Shown piece after piece: positions 43,467 to 53,618 of a stretch of DNA of 64,000 nucleotides. Numbering within the stretch: position 1 is the stretch's first letter; every line of letters starts with the position of its first letter. The notes beneath the pieces were generated by a model that was not told where the DNA came from, ran no database searches, and saw only the letters and a program-made list of their open reading frames with translations. The stretch is from Catenulispora sp. MAP5-51 (GTDB lineage Bacteria; Actinomycetota; Actinomycetes; Streptomycetales; Catenulisporaceae): NCBI RefSeq assembly GCF_041261205.1, contig NZ_JBGCCH010000040.1, positions 1 to 64,000 on the forward strand, read 5' to 3'. Both the position numbers and the translations under genes were made by a program.

Positions 43467-44903
43467 TCAGCTCCGGCGGGCCGGCCACTCGGCCTGGCGG
43501 CGCCCGGGATCGGCGACGGCGGCCAGCGAGCTGATCGAGCGGGCCATGAGCGGCATCGTGCGCCACTGGGCGTCGAAGGTTCCGGTGCGCAGGTCGCAGG
43601 TGATGAGGAGCTTGTGCGGGGTCTGGGTGAACTGCAGGTGCACCGTGACCGTGTCCTCGGCGGTCCGGGTGGCGCGGGCCGTCAGGTGGCCGGTCGGGGG
43701 CGGCCAGGCGCCTGCGAGGAGCGGCAGTGTCGTGGTGGTGCCGTCCTGTTCGTGCAGGGTCAGGGTGTGTGGCGTGAGGCCGATTCGCTCGAGTTTGCGA
43801 AGCACTGAGGTGGCGGCGGTGAACTCTGATTCGGAGACCTCGTCGCCGTCGGGGAACGGCAGCTGCAATGCGGTCAGGCGGTGCGCGAGCGCTGCGTCGG
43901 CCGCCTCCGAGCCCTCGCGGTCGAAGGCGGGCAACAGGTGCGTCCACGCCGCGTCGAGCACGGCTTGCATGTCCTCGGCCTCGCCGGTCATGGCCAGGAC
44001 GGCGTCCTGTTCGGGCAGGACGACGCAGAGCTGTCCGCACGCGCCGTCGCCGCGGTAGCCGTGGCGGGACATCCAGAACTGGAAGCCGTAGCCCTGGGCC
44101 CAATCCGATTCCGGGCCGCCCCAGTTGCTGCTGTCGACCTGGGTCCGGGTGGCTTCGGCGACCCATTCCGGCGCCAGTAGTTGCCGCCCTTCCCACGCGC
44201 CGCCTTGGAGGTACAGCTGGCCGAGGCGTGCGACGGTTTCGGTGGTGGCGTGCAGTCCGGCGAAGCCGATGTCGCGGCCGGGCGGGTGCTGGAGCCAGAA
44301 CATCTCATCGATCCCGTCGATGCCCAGCGGTTCGAGGAGGCGGGGACGCAGGTAGTCCAGCAGGGTGGATCCGGTGACGCGTTGGACGATCGCGCCGAGC
44401 ACGTGAGTGGTGGTTTGGCTGTAGGCGAAGGTGACGCCGGGGGTGCCGTCCGGCGGGTCGAGCAGGAAGCCGCGGACGGGCTCGTCGTGGTCGATGTCCA
44501 GGGCCCGGTTCCACTGCTCGGTGGTGTGCCCGGCGGACATGGAGGCGATGTGCCGGACCAGGATCGACCGGCTGCGCGGATCGGTGACCTCGGCGTCGAG
44601 TTCCGGGAAGTAGGACAGGACCGGGGCGTCGAGGTCCAGGAGCTTGTCCGCCCAGGCCAGTCCGGCGGCGGTGGAGGTGAAGCTCTTGCTCAGCGAGTAG
44701 AGCTGGTGCAGCCCTCGCGCGCTGTACGGCGACCACCAGGCCTCTGCGATGACGTGGCCGTGGCGCAGCAGCATGACGCTGTGCGGCTCGATGCCGGCCA
44801 CGCCATCGACGGCTTCGAGGGCGTCGAGGGCGTCGAGGAAGGCGACGATGCCGTGGGCGTCAGTGGCCTGCGATGACGGGGCGGAGCGGGGCAGGGCGGT
44901 CAT
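43467..44903 (-). CDS. Serine hydrolase of the class C beta-lactamase fold
   Basis: A 478-residue protein with the penicillin-binding/beta-lactamase fold. The SxxK motif is Ser70-Leu-Ser-Lys73 and the second motif reads FAYSQTTTHVLG, with Gln in place of the usual Asn of YxN. There is no signal peptide, so it is probably a cytoplasmic esterase or amidase and not a drug-inactivating lactamase. The last 110 residues form an extra beta-rich domain (TLTLHEQDGTTTTLPLLAGA). Start at 44903 follows GGAG. Confidence 0.88.
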   Translation of the reverse strand: MTALPRSAPSSQATDAHGIVAFLDALDALEAVDGVAGIEPHSVMLLRHGHVIAEAWWSPYSARGLHQLYSLSKSFTSTAAGLAWADKLLDLDAPVLSYFPELDAEVTDPRSRSILVRHIASMSAGHTTEQWNRALDIDHDEPVRGFLLDPPDGTPGVTFAYSQTTTHVLGAIVQRVTGSTLLDYLRPRLLEPLGIDGIDEMFWLQHPPGRDIGFAGLHATTETVARLGQLYLQGGAWEGRQLLAPEWVAEATRTQVDSSNWGGPESDWAQGYGFQFWMSRHGYRGDGACGQLCVVLPEQDAVLAMTGEAEDMQAVLDAAWTHLLPAFDREGSEAADAALAHRLTALQLPFPDGDEVSESEFTAATSVLRKLERIGLTPHTLTLHEQDGTTTTLPLLAGAWPPPTGHLTARATRTAEDTVTVHLQFTQTPHKLLITCDLRTGTFDAQWRTMPLMARSISSLAAVADPGRRQAEWPARRS

Positions 44904-45012
44904 CGGGACTCCGGTCTACCGTTCTACGGTCTATGGGAATGCGTGTGGCCGGACTGTGCGCGTCCAGTCCTGGACCTTCCCTACCGGAATCCGGAAAATG
45001 TGCGCAAGCGGC

Positions 45013-45951
<939 letters not shown>

Positions 45952-46093
45952 GGCGCGATCCTGACGGGCGAAATGGTCCGCCGCAACAAGATTTCGGCTT
46001 GGGTCTAGCTCGGCTCTGTGTCGCCCTCCGAAACCAGGGCACCGACGGCGCGTTCCCCAACCCGATGGGTGTGATCCTAGCGACGCCGCGTAG

Positions 46094-46804
46094 CTAGCGG
46101 TGGCCGGGCGGGTGCAGAACGCTCATCCAGATGTGCGTGAGGACGTCTACCAGGGCATCCTCGTCGTCGAACGGCTCGACCCCGATCGCCGCGAGATAGT
46201 ACAGGCGCTCGCCGAGCCACGTCAGGGCGGCGGCCAGGTGCTCGGTGTTGGCGCCGGTGTCGGTATTGGCGCCGGCATCGGTGCTTGCACTGGCATCGGC
46301 GCCAGCGTCAGTGCCCTGATCCGCCGCGATCCGTTCGGCGGTCGCGCCGGTGAAGGCGCCCATGAGGCTCAGCCAGAGCTCGCCGAGCTCCTCGTCGCTC
46401 CGCCAGTTCTCGACCACCGCCCGCAGCACCGGTGCCTCGGCGCGCCACAGCTTCGCGCCTTCGCTGATGCCGTGGCGGATGGTCTCGCGGGGGTCGTCGG
46501 TGGCGGCCAGCCAGGGTTCGGCGGCGGTCTGGCCGCGGGAGACGGCGCGCCGGGTCAGTTCGGCGAGTACCTGGTGCTTGCCGGCGAAGTAGAAGTAGAA
46601 GCTGCCCCGCGCCACGCCCGCGGCGGTGAGGATGTCGGCCACGCTGAGCTCGTCGAAGCGGCGTTCGTCCAGCAGGCGGCGGGTCGCGGCGAGGATGGCC
46701 TCGCGGACCTCCCGGTCGTCGTGTCCTGTTCGGGCCGCTGCCGTCCGACGTGCCGGATTCGCCTCCTGTGCCATGGCCGTCATGGTAGCGAGAGCCGTGG
46801 ACAT
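46094..46804 (-). CDS. TetR family transcriptional regulator
   Basis: A 236-residue repressor. The HTH is at about residues 33-80 (EAILAATRRLLDERRFDELS, then VADILTAAGVARGSFYFYFA). The ligand domain contains an Ala/Thr/Asp-rich low-complexity insert (about 165-195) coded by a short repeat near 46240-46320. ATG 46804 is only four bases from a nested set of palindromes, which places the operator across its own ribosome-binding region. Divergent from an aldo/keto reductase 55 bases away, its most likely target. Confidence 0.9.
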   Translation of the reverse strand: MSTALATMTAMAQEANPARRTAAARTGHDDREVREAILAATRRLLDERRFDELSVADILTAAGVARGSFYFYFAGKHQVLAELTRRAVSRGQTAAEPWLAATDDPRETIRHGISEGAKLWRAEAPVLRAVVENWRSDEELGELWLSLMGAFTGATAERIAADQGTDAGADASASTDAGANTDTGANTEHLAAALTWLGERLYYLAAIGVEPFDDEDALVDVLTHIWMSVLHPPGHR

Positions 46805-46807
46805 GGC

Positions 46808-46839
46808 GTCTAGACATAACGTCTAGACAGACTGTCTAG
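46808..46839. promoter_or_regulatory. Nested TetR operator between TetR and aldo/keto reductase genes
   Basis: Two GTCTAGAC octamers (46808-46815 and 46821-46828) and a perfect 17-base odd palindrome CTAGACAGACTGTCTAG (46823-46839) overlap in the 55-base divergent gap. The 17-base palindrome has the size and symmetry of a TetR operator; the upstream octamer may be a second, weaker site. Confidence 0.85.
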
Positions 46840-46859
46840 CCGCTGGGTATCTTCGCCCC

Positions 46860-47876
46860 ATGCGATACACGACCTTCGGGAACACCGGCCTGCGCGTATC
46901 AGAGGCCTTCCTCGGCACGATGGGCTTCGGCGAGGACTGGGGCTGGGGCGTCTCCGTCGAGGACTGCCGGAAGATCTTCACCGCCTACGCCGCGGCCGGC
47001 GGCAACGTCATAGACACCGCGAACCGCTACACCGACGGCTCCAGCGAACGCATCGTCGGCGAACTGCTCGGCCAGGAGCGCGACCGCTTCGTCCTGGCCA
47101 CGAAGTACACCCTGACCATGGACGGCACCGACCCCAACGCCTCGGGCAACCACCGCAAGAACCTGCGTCGCTCGGTCGAGGACAGCCTGCGCCGCCTGGA
47201 CACCGACTACCTCGACGTGCTCTGGGTCCACATCTGGGATCCGCACACGCCGCTGGAGGAGACCATGCGCGCCCTGGACGACCTCGTGCGCGCCGGAAAG
47301 GTCCTCTACATCGGCCTGTCCGACGCCCCGGCCTGGGTCACCGCCCGCGCCCAGACCATCGCCGAACTACGCGGCTGGACCCCCTTCGCAGGCCTGCAAC
47401 TCAACTACAGCCTGCTGGAACGCGGCATCGAGCGCGAACTCCTGCCGATGGCCGAGGCCCTGCACCTGTCGGTCGCGGCCTGGGCACCCCTGGCCCGCGG
47501 CGTACTCACCGGCAAGTTCACCCGCGAGGGCGCCACCACCGGCTCGCGCACCAGCAAAGAGAACCTCTCCGAGCACGACCTGCATGTAGCCGCCGTGCTC
47601 GACACCGTCGCCGACGACCTCGGCGTCTCCTCCTCCCAGGCCGCCGTGGCCTGGACCCGCGCCCGCCACCGCTGGATCCACCCGATCATCGGCGCCCGCA
47701 CCGTCGAGCAACTGACCGACAGCGTGGCCGCACTGGACGTGGAACTGCCGGCCGAAGCACTGCAACGCCTGGACGAGGCCTGCTCCTTCGAGCTCGGATT
47801 CCCTCAGGACTTCATCGCGACGGCCCGGGAGTTCGTCTACGGCCCGAGCGTGGAGCGCTTCGAGCCGCGGCGGTGA
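46860..47876 (+). CDS. Aldo/keto reductase
   Basis: A 338-residue NADPH-dependent reductase of the AKR superfamily. It begins MRYTTFGNTGLRVSEAFLGT, holds the tetrad residues Asp and Tyr in VIDTANRYTDGSSE (about residues 52-60) and Lys in LATKYT (about 83), and the coenzyme segment IIGARTVEQL near residue 278. It reduces aldehydes or ketones or oxidises alcohols in the cytoplasm. Control by the divergent TetR gene is likely. Physiological substrate unknown. Confidence 0.92.
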   Translation: MRYTTFGNTGLRVSEAFLGTMGFGEDWGWGVSVEDCRKIFTAYAAAGGNVIDTANRYTDGSSERIVGELLGQERDRFVLATKYTLTMDGTDPNASGNHRKNLRRSVEDSLRRLDTDYLDVLWVHIWDPHTPLEETMRALDDLVRAGKVLYIGLSDAPAWVTARAQTIAELRGWTPFAGLQLNYSLLERGIERELLPMAEALHLSVAAWAPLARGVLTGKFTREGATTGSRTSKENLSEHDLHVAAVLDTVADDLGVSSSQAAVAWTRARHRWIHPIIGARTVEQLTDSVAALDVELPAEALQRLDEACSFELGFPQDFIATAREFVYGPSVERFEPRR

Positions 47877-48035
47877 GGGCTGTGGAGCCGGTCATGTCGA
47901 GATACTCGATCAAGGACCTCGATACACATACCTGCGGATCACCGACCCGCAGGCCACGCATGAGCGCCGGCCACCGTCCTGGCGGGTTTGGATCGAACCG
48001 GCCTTCGCCCAGCCACGCCGACCCGCATACGTTCT

Positions 48036-48572
48036 TCAAGTCAGGTCCTTGACGAGCACTTCGAATTCGAGATCGTCGCGACGAGGCTCGCCGAAGCGGA
48101 TGTCGCCGTAGGGGAACGGCTGCATCCGGCCGGTCTGGGTGTAGCCGCGCCGGACGTACCAGGCGATCAGGTCGGTGCGCTGGCGGATGACGGTCATCTC
48201 CATGGTGGCCAGGCCGAGTTCGTCGTGCGCCAGGCGTTCGGCGGTGGCCAGGAGGTGCTTGCCCAGGCCGCCGCCCTGGGCGGCGGGGCTGACGGCGAAC
48301 ATGCCGAAGTAGGCGTGGGTGCCGCGGTGGCGGACCAGGCAGCAGGCGATCAGGGCGTCGCCGTCCTCGGCGAGGATCATCCGGCTGTCCTGGTCGGCCA
48401 CCGCGGCTGCGACGTCGTCCTCGTCGGTGCGCCGGCCGTCGAGCAGGTCGGCCTCGGTGGTCCAGCCGGTGCGGCTGGAGTCGCCGCGGTAGGCGGATTC
48501 GATCAGGTGGACGATCCGGGGGACGTCGGCGATCGTCGCTTCGCGGATCTTCGGTTCGTTCACCCGCACCAT
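48036..48572 (-). CDS. GNAT family N-acetyltransferase
   Basis: A 178-residue acetyl-CoA-dependent transferase. The acetyl-CoA-binding motif A reads MFAVSPAAQGGGLGKHLLAT (QxxGxG-type, about residues 110-129), and WYVRRGYTQTGRM is the usual C-terminal motif. It is transcribed six bases after a MarR gene, so the two form an operon. The acetylated substrate is unknown. Confidence 0.9.
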   Translation of the reverse strand: MVRVNEPKIREATIADVPRIVHLIESAYRGDSSRTGWTTEADLLDGRRTDEDDVAAAVADQDSRMILAEDGDALIACCLVRHRGTHAYFGMFAVSPAAQGGGLGKHLLATAERLAHDELGLATMEMTVIRQRTDLIAWYVRRGYTQTGRMQPFPYGDIRFGEPRRDDLEFEVLVKDLT

Positions 48573-48578
48573 CCTGCC

Positions 48579-49028
48579 CTAGCCGTCTGCGATCTGTTCC
48601 ATAAGCGCCGCAGCGAGAACCAGCACCTGACGCTCGGTCTCGCTGAGCCCGGCGAGCGCCGCGGCGAGCCAGGCGTCGCGTTCGGCGACGTCTCGCTGGA
48701 GCTCCTCCACGCCGGCGTCGGTGATCGTGATGATCGACTGCCGGCGGTCCCCGGCGTCGGCGGAGCGGACCACCAGGCCGTCCCGCTCCAGTTCGGCGAA
48801 CACGCGCGTCAGCGACTGCGGCTGTTGCCGGTCCAGGGCCGCCACCTCGCCCGGTGTGGAGGGTCCGAGGCGCTTCAGGTGACTGAGAACACTGATTTTG
48901 TTGGTACTCAGCGCCCCGGCCGAGCGGACGGCGCGGACGCGGCGGGCCAAGCGCACGGTTCCCTGACGGATCGCGGTCGCGGCGTCCAGCAAGTCCGGTT
49001 GGTCCGGCCGGTCCCGAGCGGTTGTCAT
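48579..49028 (-). CDS. MarR family transcriptional regulator
   Basis: A 149-residue winged-HTH dimer. The recognition region is TPGEVAALDRQQPQSLTRVF and the wing SADAGDRRQSIITITDAG (about residues 58-105). Its start codon sits inside a small palindrome. Divergent from a FUSC-type exporter gene 88 bases away; MarR repressors that control aromatic-acid or drug exporters are common, so this pairing is likely functional. Confidence 0.92.
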   Translation of the reverse strand: MTTARDRPDQPDLLDAATAIRQGTVRLARRVRAVRSAGALSTNKISVLSHLKRLGPSTPGEVAALDRQQPQSLTRVFAELERDGLVVRSADAGDRRQSIITITDAGVEELQRDVAERDAWLAAALAGLSETERQVLVLAAALMEQIADG

Positions 49029-49033
49029 ACAAC
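49021..49033. promoter_or_regulatory. Palindrome GTTGT-CAT-ACAAC over the MarR start codon
   Basis: Perfect five-base arms flank the complement of the MarR ATG. The sequence lies in the MarR/FUSC divergent region and could be a MarR half of a larger operator. It is short, so chance occurrence is possible. Confidence 0.4.
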
Positions 49034-49116
49034 TACGCTATCACTTACTATCTCGATGACGCCAAGCTCGCACCTAGCTCGCCTGCGCAACACCCTCACC
49101 TTCGAGGTAGTACACA

Positions 49117-50556
49117 TTGAGTACTAAATTGAGCGCCGCGGCCGTCTCCATGGCGGCGGTCCTGTCGGCGTACGGCTCGGCGATCTGGATCGAGCACCGG
49201 GCGCACCAGCACCTGGACATCGTCATCACCGCGGTGGCGATGACGATCACGCTGGCCCGCGTCCAGCGCGGCACCGATACCCGGAACCGCCTGATCGGCA
49301 CAGCGGTTCTGACCGTGTCGGCGGCCGGCGCCTCCGAAATCAGCTCTCTGCTTCAGCTGCACCCCGTCATCGGGGGCGCCGCCTTCACCGCCGCGATGGC
49401 CGGCGCGATCTGGATCCGGCGCTTCGGAGCGCGCACCGCCACCGCCGGGGCGGTCATGGTCGTCCCGTTCATCACGCTGCTGCTCACGCAAGGCCAGGGC
49501 ACTCCCCCAAGCAACCTCGACCACGACCTGTGGTCCGCGCTGATCGCGCTGGTCTCGGCGCTCTGGGTGGCGCTGTACCAGCTGAGCGCCGCCGCGTTGG
49601 GCCTGCCCGGACAAGGCCCGCGCCCGCCGACGCCGCAACCACGGCCACGGCCCCGAACCGGATCGTCCAGTGCCAGGCGGATACCGCCCAGCACTCGCAT
49701 GGCCTGCCAGATGGCCGTGGCCCTGGGCACCGCCTGCGCCGTCGGCCACGCCGCCTTCCACAGCCACTGGCCGTGGGCCGTGCTCACCGCCTTCATCGTC
49801 GGCAGCGGCGCACGCAGCCGGGGTGACGTCCTGCACAAGGGCGTCCTGCGCGCCGTGGGCGCGGCCGCCGGGACCGTCCTGGCGACGGCGATCGCCGGTA
49901 CCTTCCCGCCGGCGGACCGCTGGTCGGTCGTCATCATCTTCGTGGTGCTGGGCATGGCGAGCTGGCTGCGGGAGATCAGCTACGCGTTCTGGGCCGGGAG
50001 CGTCACCGCCGTCCTGTCTTTGCTGTACGGCTACTTCGGGCAGAGCGCGACGGGGCTTTTGACCACCCGGCTGGAGGCGATCCTGGTCGGCGCGGCGCTC
50101 GGCATCGCAGCCTCCTGGTTCGTCCTGCCGATCCGTACCGGGGACGTCCTGAAGCGGCGCATGGGCGAGGCACACGCCGCCCTCAGCGCCTTCCTCAGCG
50201 CCCCGACCGGCGACCAGGCCGAGATCCGCCGCCGCCAGGCCCGCTTCCAGCAAGCCGCCACGCTGCTGGAGCAGATCGCCAAACCGCTGCGCGCGCAACG
50301 GAGGCTGACCGGCCGCGCAGCTCGGGCCGACGCCATCGACGTCATGCTCAGCTGCGTCGAGCCGGTCAGGACCCTCGCCGAGACGGGACGCTATTCGGTG
50401 CGCAGCACCTCCGCGGCCGACGAGCGCGAGGCACGCACCGATGGCAGGAACGCGCCGAGCGCGGCGATCGCCGCACCGGAGACGGCGAGCGCGGCCACCG
50501 TCGGCCAGGCCCACACGTGCAGCAGCGAGGCGGGCAGGTCGCGGCCGGTGCCGTGA
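49117..50556 (+). CDS. FUSC family membrane protein (aromatic acid/fusaric acid exporter-like)
   Basis: A 479-residue membrane protein with about eleven hydrophobic segments in two halves: residues 1-165 and, after a Pro/Arg-rich loop (about 168-195), residues 195-345 (the FUSC-type half with WAVLTAFIVGSGARSRGDVL, then HKGVLRAVGAAAGTVLATAI). A cytoplasmic helical domain follows. The start is TTG at 49117 with GAGG nine bases upstream. The last 55 codons lie antisense to the 3' end of the ABC permease gene, so the natural C-terminus was probably extended by loss of a stop. Likely exports aromatic acids or drugs under MarR control. Confidence 0.82.
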   Translation: MSTKLSAAAVSMAAVLSAYGSAIWIEHRAHQHLDIVITAVAMTITLARVQRGTDTRNRLIGTAVLTVSAAGASEISSLLQLHPVIGGAAFTAAMAGAIWIRRFGARTATAGAVMVVPFITLLLTQGQGTPPSNLDHDLWSALIALVSALWVALYQLSAAALGLPGQGPRPPTPQPRPRPRTGSSSARRIPPSTRMACQMAVALGTACAVGHAAFHSHWPWAVLTAFIVGSGARSRGDVLHKGVLRAVGAAAGTVLATAIAGTFPPADRWSVVIIFVVLGMASWLREISYAFWAGSVTAVLSLLYGYFGQSATGLLTTRLEAILVGAALGIAASWFVLPIRTGDVLKRRMGEAHAALSAFLSAPTGDQAEIRRRQARFQQAATLLEQIAKPLRAQRRLTGRAARADAIDVMLSCVEPVRTLAETGRYSVRSTSAADEREARTDGRNAPSAAIAAPETASAATVGQAHTCSSEAGRSRPVP

Positions 50557-52736
50557 CCGGTGGCCGGGACCACGATCCGGTGGACGACCATCCCCGCCGG
50601 CAGCCCGATCAGCCCGCCGAGCAGGCCCAGCGCGGCCATCGCCGTCACCACCAGCGCGATCACCTGGCGCGGCGTCATCCCGATCGATTTCAGGACCCCG
50701 ACATCCTTGCGCCGCTCGCGGGTGGTCATGACGACCGCGTTGAACACCCCCAGCGCCGAGACGGCGATCAGCATGCCGGTGAGGGTGGAGATCACGCTGA
50801 TCATCACCTTCTCGGTGGTGTCGATGCCGTCGTTCAGCGCCGGTTTCAGCGCGGGGTCCAGGCCGGCGGCCTTTGCGGCGTAGTCGTTCGGTTCGGTGCC
50901 TTTGGTCAGGCCGATATAGAACGTCATGGCACGGTGCGTGGAACGCAGGCCCACAAAGCGATTCCAGTCGGTGCTCGTCACGTCCCAACCGCCGGATTCC
51001 TCGCCGACGACCTTTTCAGGGACCTGACCATCGGCGGAGCCCAGGACGATGGTCTGGCCGAGGGCGAGATGGTGCTGGTGCCAGAACTCTGATCCGACGA
51101 CGACCTCTCCGGGACCCTCGATCCAGCGTCCGCGCGCCAGATCGGGGTGCAGCGCCGCGGTGTCGCCGGTCTCGACGTCCATGGCGACGGCGTCGGTACT
51201 GCCGGCCAGGTGGGTGCGGAAAGGCGCGTCGGCTGAGACATGGGCCGTCCCGGGCAACGCTCGCAGGAGGCTGAACAACTCGTCGTCGGTGTGGGCCGGG
51301 GCGGCCGGATGCCAGGGCGCGGCCGGATCGTCCACGGTGGCCGTCACCTGGATCTTGTCCTGGCCGCTCTGCGTCCGGTCGTACTTCACGACCGTCGCCG
51401 ACAGGCCGATCGCCAGCGTCACGGTCGTCACGCCGAGCACCACCGTCGACAGCGTCAGCGCGGTCCGCCCCGGCCGCGAGAACGGCCAGCCCAGCCCGAG
51501 GCTCACCGGAGGCGGCAGGCGCGAACCGCCGAGCGCACGCTGGACCCGCAGACCGCGTCCGGTCTGCGGCACGGCACCCGCGCTGATCACCACGGCGGCC
51601 GGCAGGCGGCGGGCCTTCATTGCGGGAAGGAGGGCTGACACCGCGACCAGGGCCGGCATGCCGAGCAGCACGGCCGGATACACCCACGCCGGAAGGGTTT
51701 CACTCCCTCTGAGAACGTCGTTGCCGGAGATGCCGTAGAAGGCCTGGCTGACCATCGAGGACCCGGCCGCCGAGCCGACGACGGTGCCGAGCACGCACCC
51801 GATCGCGGCCGGGACCATGACCATGAGGATGTACACAGCGGTCACCTGGCCCGGCGTGAATCCCAGGGCTTTGAGAATCCCGATGTGCCGATAGCCGGCG
51901 ACCACGGCGCCGCTGACGACCGTGCCGACGATCACGACCGAGACGACGAGACCGAGGATGCTGAAGGCGGTCAGGAACGGCACGTAGGTATTGGGGCCGG
52001 TGGCCAGGTGGGCCTTGATGGCGAGGTAGGAGCTCGTTCCGATCAGCGATCCGGAGGGCATGGTCGCGGCCACGGCCGCCATGTCGGCTCGCAGGGACGC
52101 ATCCGATCCCGCCTGTCGGAACCGATACATCATCTGGGTCTCGGAGGCGCCCAACGCCTGGGCCTCTGCCGGGGTGACCCAGCCGTCGGCGGAATCGCTG
52201 ACGGACCTGGCGTAGCCGACGACTTTCAGGTCGACGCCGTCGGCGGTGACGACATGGTGTTCGACGTCGATCAGCCGCACGGTCGTGCGGTCGTCGCCCT
52301 GCGGGAGGTTCAGGACGATCTCGCCGGGGCCGGCAGGCCAGCGTCCCTCGGCCAGCTTCAGCGTGTCGACCGCCGTGTCCGGACGGTCGCGGCCGACGAC
52401 GGTGAACGTCCCGGCCAGCCCGATCGAAGGAGTGCCGGTCTCAGTGGGCTGATGCAGGTATGCGACCGGATACGGTCCGGCGGAACCGACCACGCCCGCG
52501 GCGTGGGCCGTCTGCGCGATCTGGGCCGCGCTCGCCTTGGAGTCGGAGTATTCGGCGACGATGTGCGCGCCGTGCGCCGCGGCGTAGACCTTGTCAAAGG
52601 GGCCTGATACGGCGGCGAGCAGACCGAGGGTGACGACCGCCATTCCGGTGGACAGCAGGACCACGACGGCCAGAACGAAAGTCTGGAGCCTGCGGCGCTT
52701 GATGGCCGCCGACGCCGCGGTCCACACCGCGCTCAT
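50391..52736 (-). CDS. ABC transporter permease, MacB/FtsX type
   Basis: A 781-residue permease with two copies of the FtsX-like unit: N-terminal membrane anchor (LQTFVLAVVVLLSTGMAVVT), a large extracytoplasmic domain, three transmembrane segments near residues 265-410, a second anchor near 455, another extracytoplasmic domain and three final segments. Such proteins work as mechanotransmission exporters with a partner ATPase. The ATG at 52736 overlaps the ATPase stop by four bases. The 3' end overlaps the convergent FUSC gene by 166 bases. Confidence 0.9.
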   Translation of the reverse strand: MSAVWTAASAAIKRRRLQTFVLAVVVLLSTGMAVVTLGLLAAVSGPFDKVYAAAHGAHIVAEYSDSKASAAQIAQTAHAAGVVGSAGPYPVAYLHQPTETGTPSIGLAGTFTVVGRDRPDTAVDTLKLAEGRWPAGPGEIVLNLPQGDDRTTVRLIDVEHHVVTADGVDLKVVGYARSVSDSADGWVTPAEAQALGASETQMMYRFRQAGSDASLRADMAAVAATMPSGSLIGTSSYLAIKAHLATGPNTYVPFLTAFSILGLVVSVVIVGTVVSGAVVAGYRHIGILKALGFTPGQVTAVYILMVMVPAAIGCVLGTVVGSAAGSSMVSQAFYGISGNDVLRGSETLPAWVYPAVLLGMPALVAVSALLPAMKARRLPAAVVISAGAVPQTGRGLRVQRALGGSRLPPPVSLGLGWPFSRPGRTALTLSTVVLGVTTVTLAIGLSATVVKYDRTQSGQDKIQVTATVDDPAAPWHPAAPAHTDDELFSLLRALPGTAHVSADAPFRTHLAGSTDAVAMDVETGDTAALHPDLARGRWIEGPGEVVVGSEFWHQHHLALGQTIVLGSADGQVPEKVVGEESGGWDVTSTDWNRFVGLRSTHRAMTFYIGLTKGTEPNDYAAKAAGLDPALKPALNDGIDTTEKVMISVISTLTGMLIAVSALGVFNAVVMTTRERRKDVGVLKSIGMTPRQVIALVVTAMAALGLLGGLIGLPAGMVVHRIVVPATGHGTGRDLPASLLHVWAWPTVAALAVSGAAIAALGAFLPSVRASRSSAAEVLRTE

Positions 52737-53485
52737 CGGGCGTCCTGCAGAGCCGGCAGGAAACGGTCGCGAGCAATGCGTCCGTCCTCGATCTCGACGA
52801 CGCGGGACGCACACCGCGCGGCGAGCCGGGGGTCGTGCGTCACCAGGACGAGGGTCTGCCCGAGCCGGTTCAGGTCGGTCAGCAGGCTCATCACCGCCTC
52901 CCCCGAACGGCTGTCCAGCGCGCCGGTCGGCTCGTCGGCGAGCAGCAGCGCGGGCTTGTTCATCAGGGCCCTGGCAACGGCCACGCGCTGCCGTTCCCCG
53001 CCGGACAGGGACGCCGGATGGATGGCCGCGCGGTCGGCGATGCCGAGCTCGTCCAGCAGCTCGGCGGCGCGTGCCCGGGCCGGCCGGGCGCGCATGCCGG
53101 CGAGCCGGCCGGACAGGGCGACGTTGTCCAGGGCCGGGAGGTCGTCGAGGAGGTTGAAGAACTGGAAGACCATGCCGATCCGGCGGCGGCGGAAGACCGC
53201 CAGGCCCTTCTCGGACAGCGCGGTCAGGTCCTGGCCGCCGACCACGATGCGGCCCGCGGAGGGTCGGTCCAGGCCGGAGACCATGTTCAGCAGGGTCGAC
53301 TTGCCGGAGCCGGAGGGTCCCATCACCGCGACCGACTCGCCGGTGCGGATGGTCAGGGTGACGCCGTCCAGGGCGGCGTGGTCGCCGAAGTCCTTGCGGA
53401 GGTCGGTCAGGTGGACGACGGGGTCCGGGTCTACAGCTGTGCTTTCAAAGAGATCTGCGTCTTCGGAGGGTTTCGCATTCGTCAT
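52733..53485 (-). CDS. ABC transporter ATP-binding protein, MacB/LolD type
   Basis: A 250-residue ATPase with Walker A GPSGSGKSTLLN, Q-loop MVFQFFNLLDDLPA, signature LSGGERQRVAVARAL, Walker B LLLADEPTGALD and switch His in LVTHDPRLA. It energises the FtsX-type permease encoded next. The start is ATG 53485; upstream in-frame sequence is not protein-like. It lies 133 bases from the divergent histidine kinase gene, which may regulate it, as in antibiotic-sensing two-component/ABC modules. Confidence 0.92.
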   Translation of the reverse strand: MTNAKPSEDADLFESTAVDPDPVVHLTDLRKDFGDHAALDGVTLTIRTGESVAVMGPSGSGKSTLLNMVSGLDRPSAGRIVVGGQDLTALSEKGLAVFRRRRIGMVFQFFNLLDDLPALDNVALSGRLAGMRARPARARAAELLDELGIADRAAIHPASLSGGERQRVAVARALMNKPALLLADEPTGALDSRSGEAVMSLLTDLNRLGQTLVLVTHDPRLAARCASRVVEIEDGRIARDRFLPALQDAR

Positions 53486-53618
53486 GGGACGACAGTGCCG
53501 ACGGCGCTGGTGCCGGCACATCGGAGCTGGGCAGGCATCGGGCGCCAGGGGATGCCGTCTCGGGGCGTACGCCCTGGGTCCGATGTGGTGGCGCGGGTGC
53601 GTACCTAGGGTTGGCCGC

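Noticed and set aside
43467-44903. Beta-lactamase-fold gene as an antibiotic-resistance gene
   Set aside because: No signal peptide and an altered YxN motif (YSQ); esterase-type relatives are far more common.
47877-48035. Small gene between aldo/keto reductase and GNAT genes
   Set aside because: Open frames here have no ribosome-binding site and continue antisense into the neighbours.
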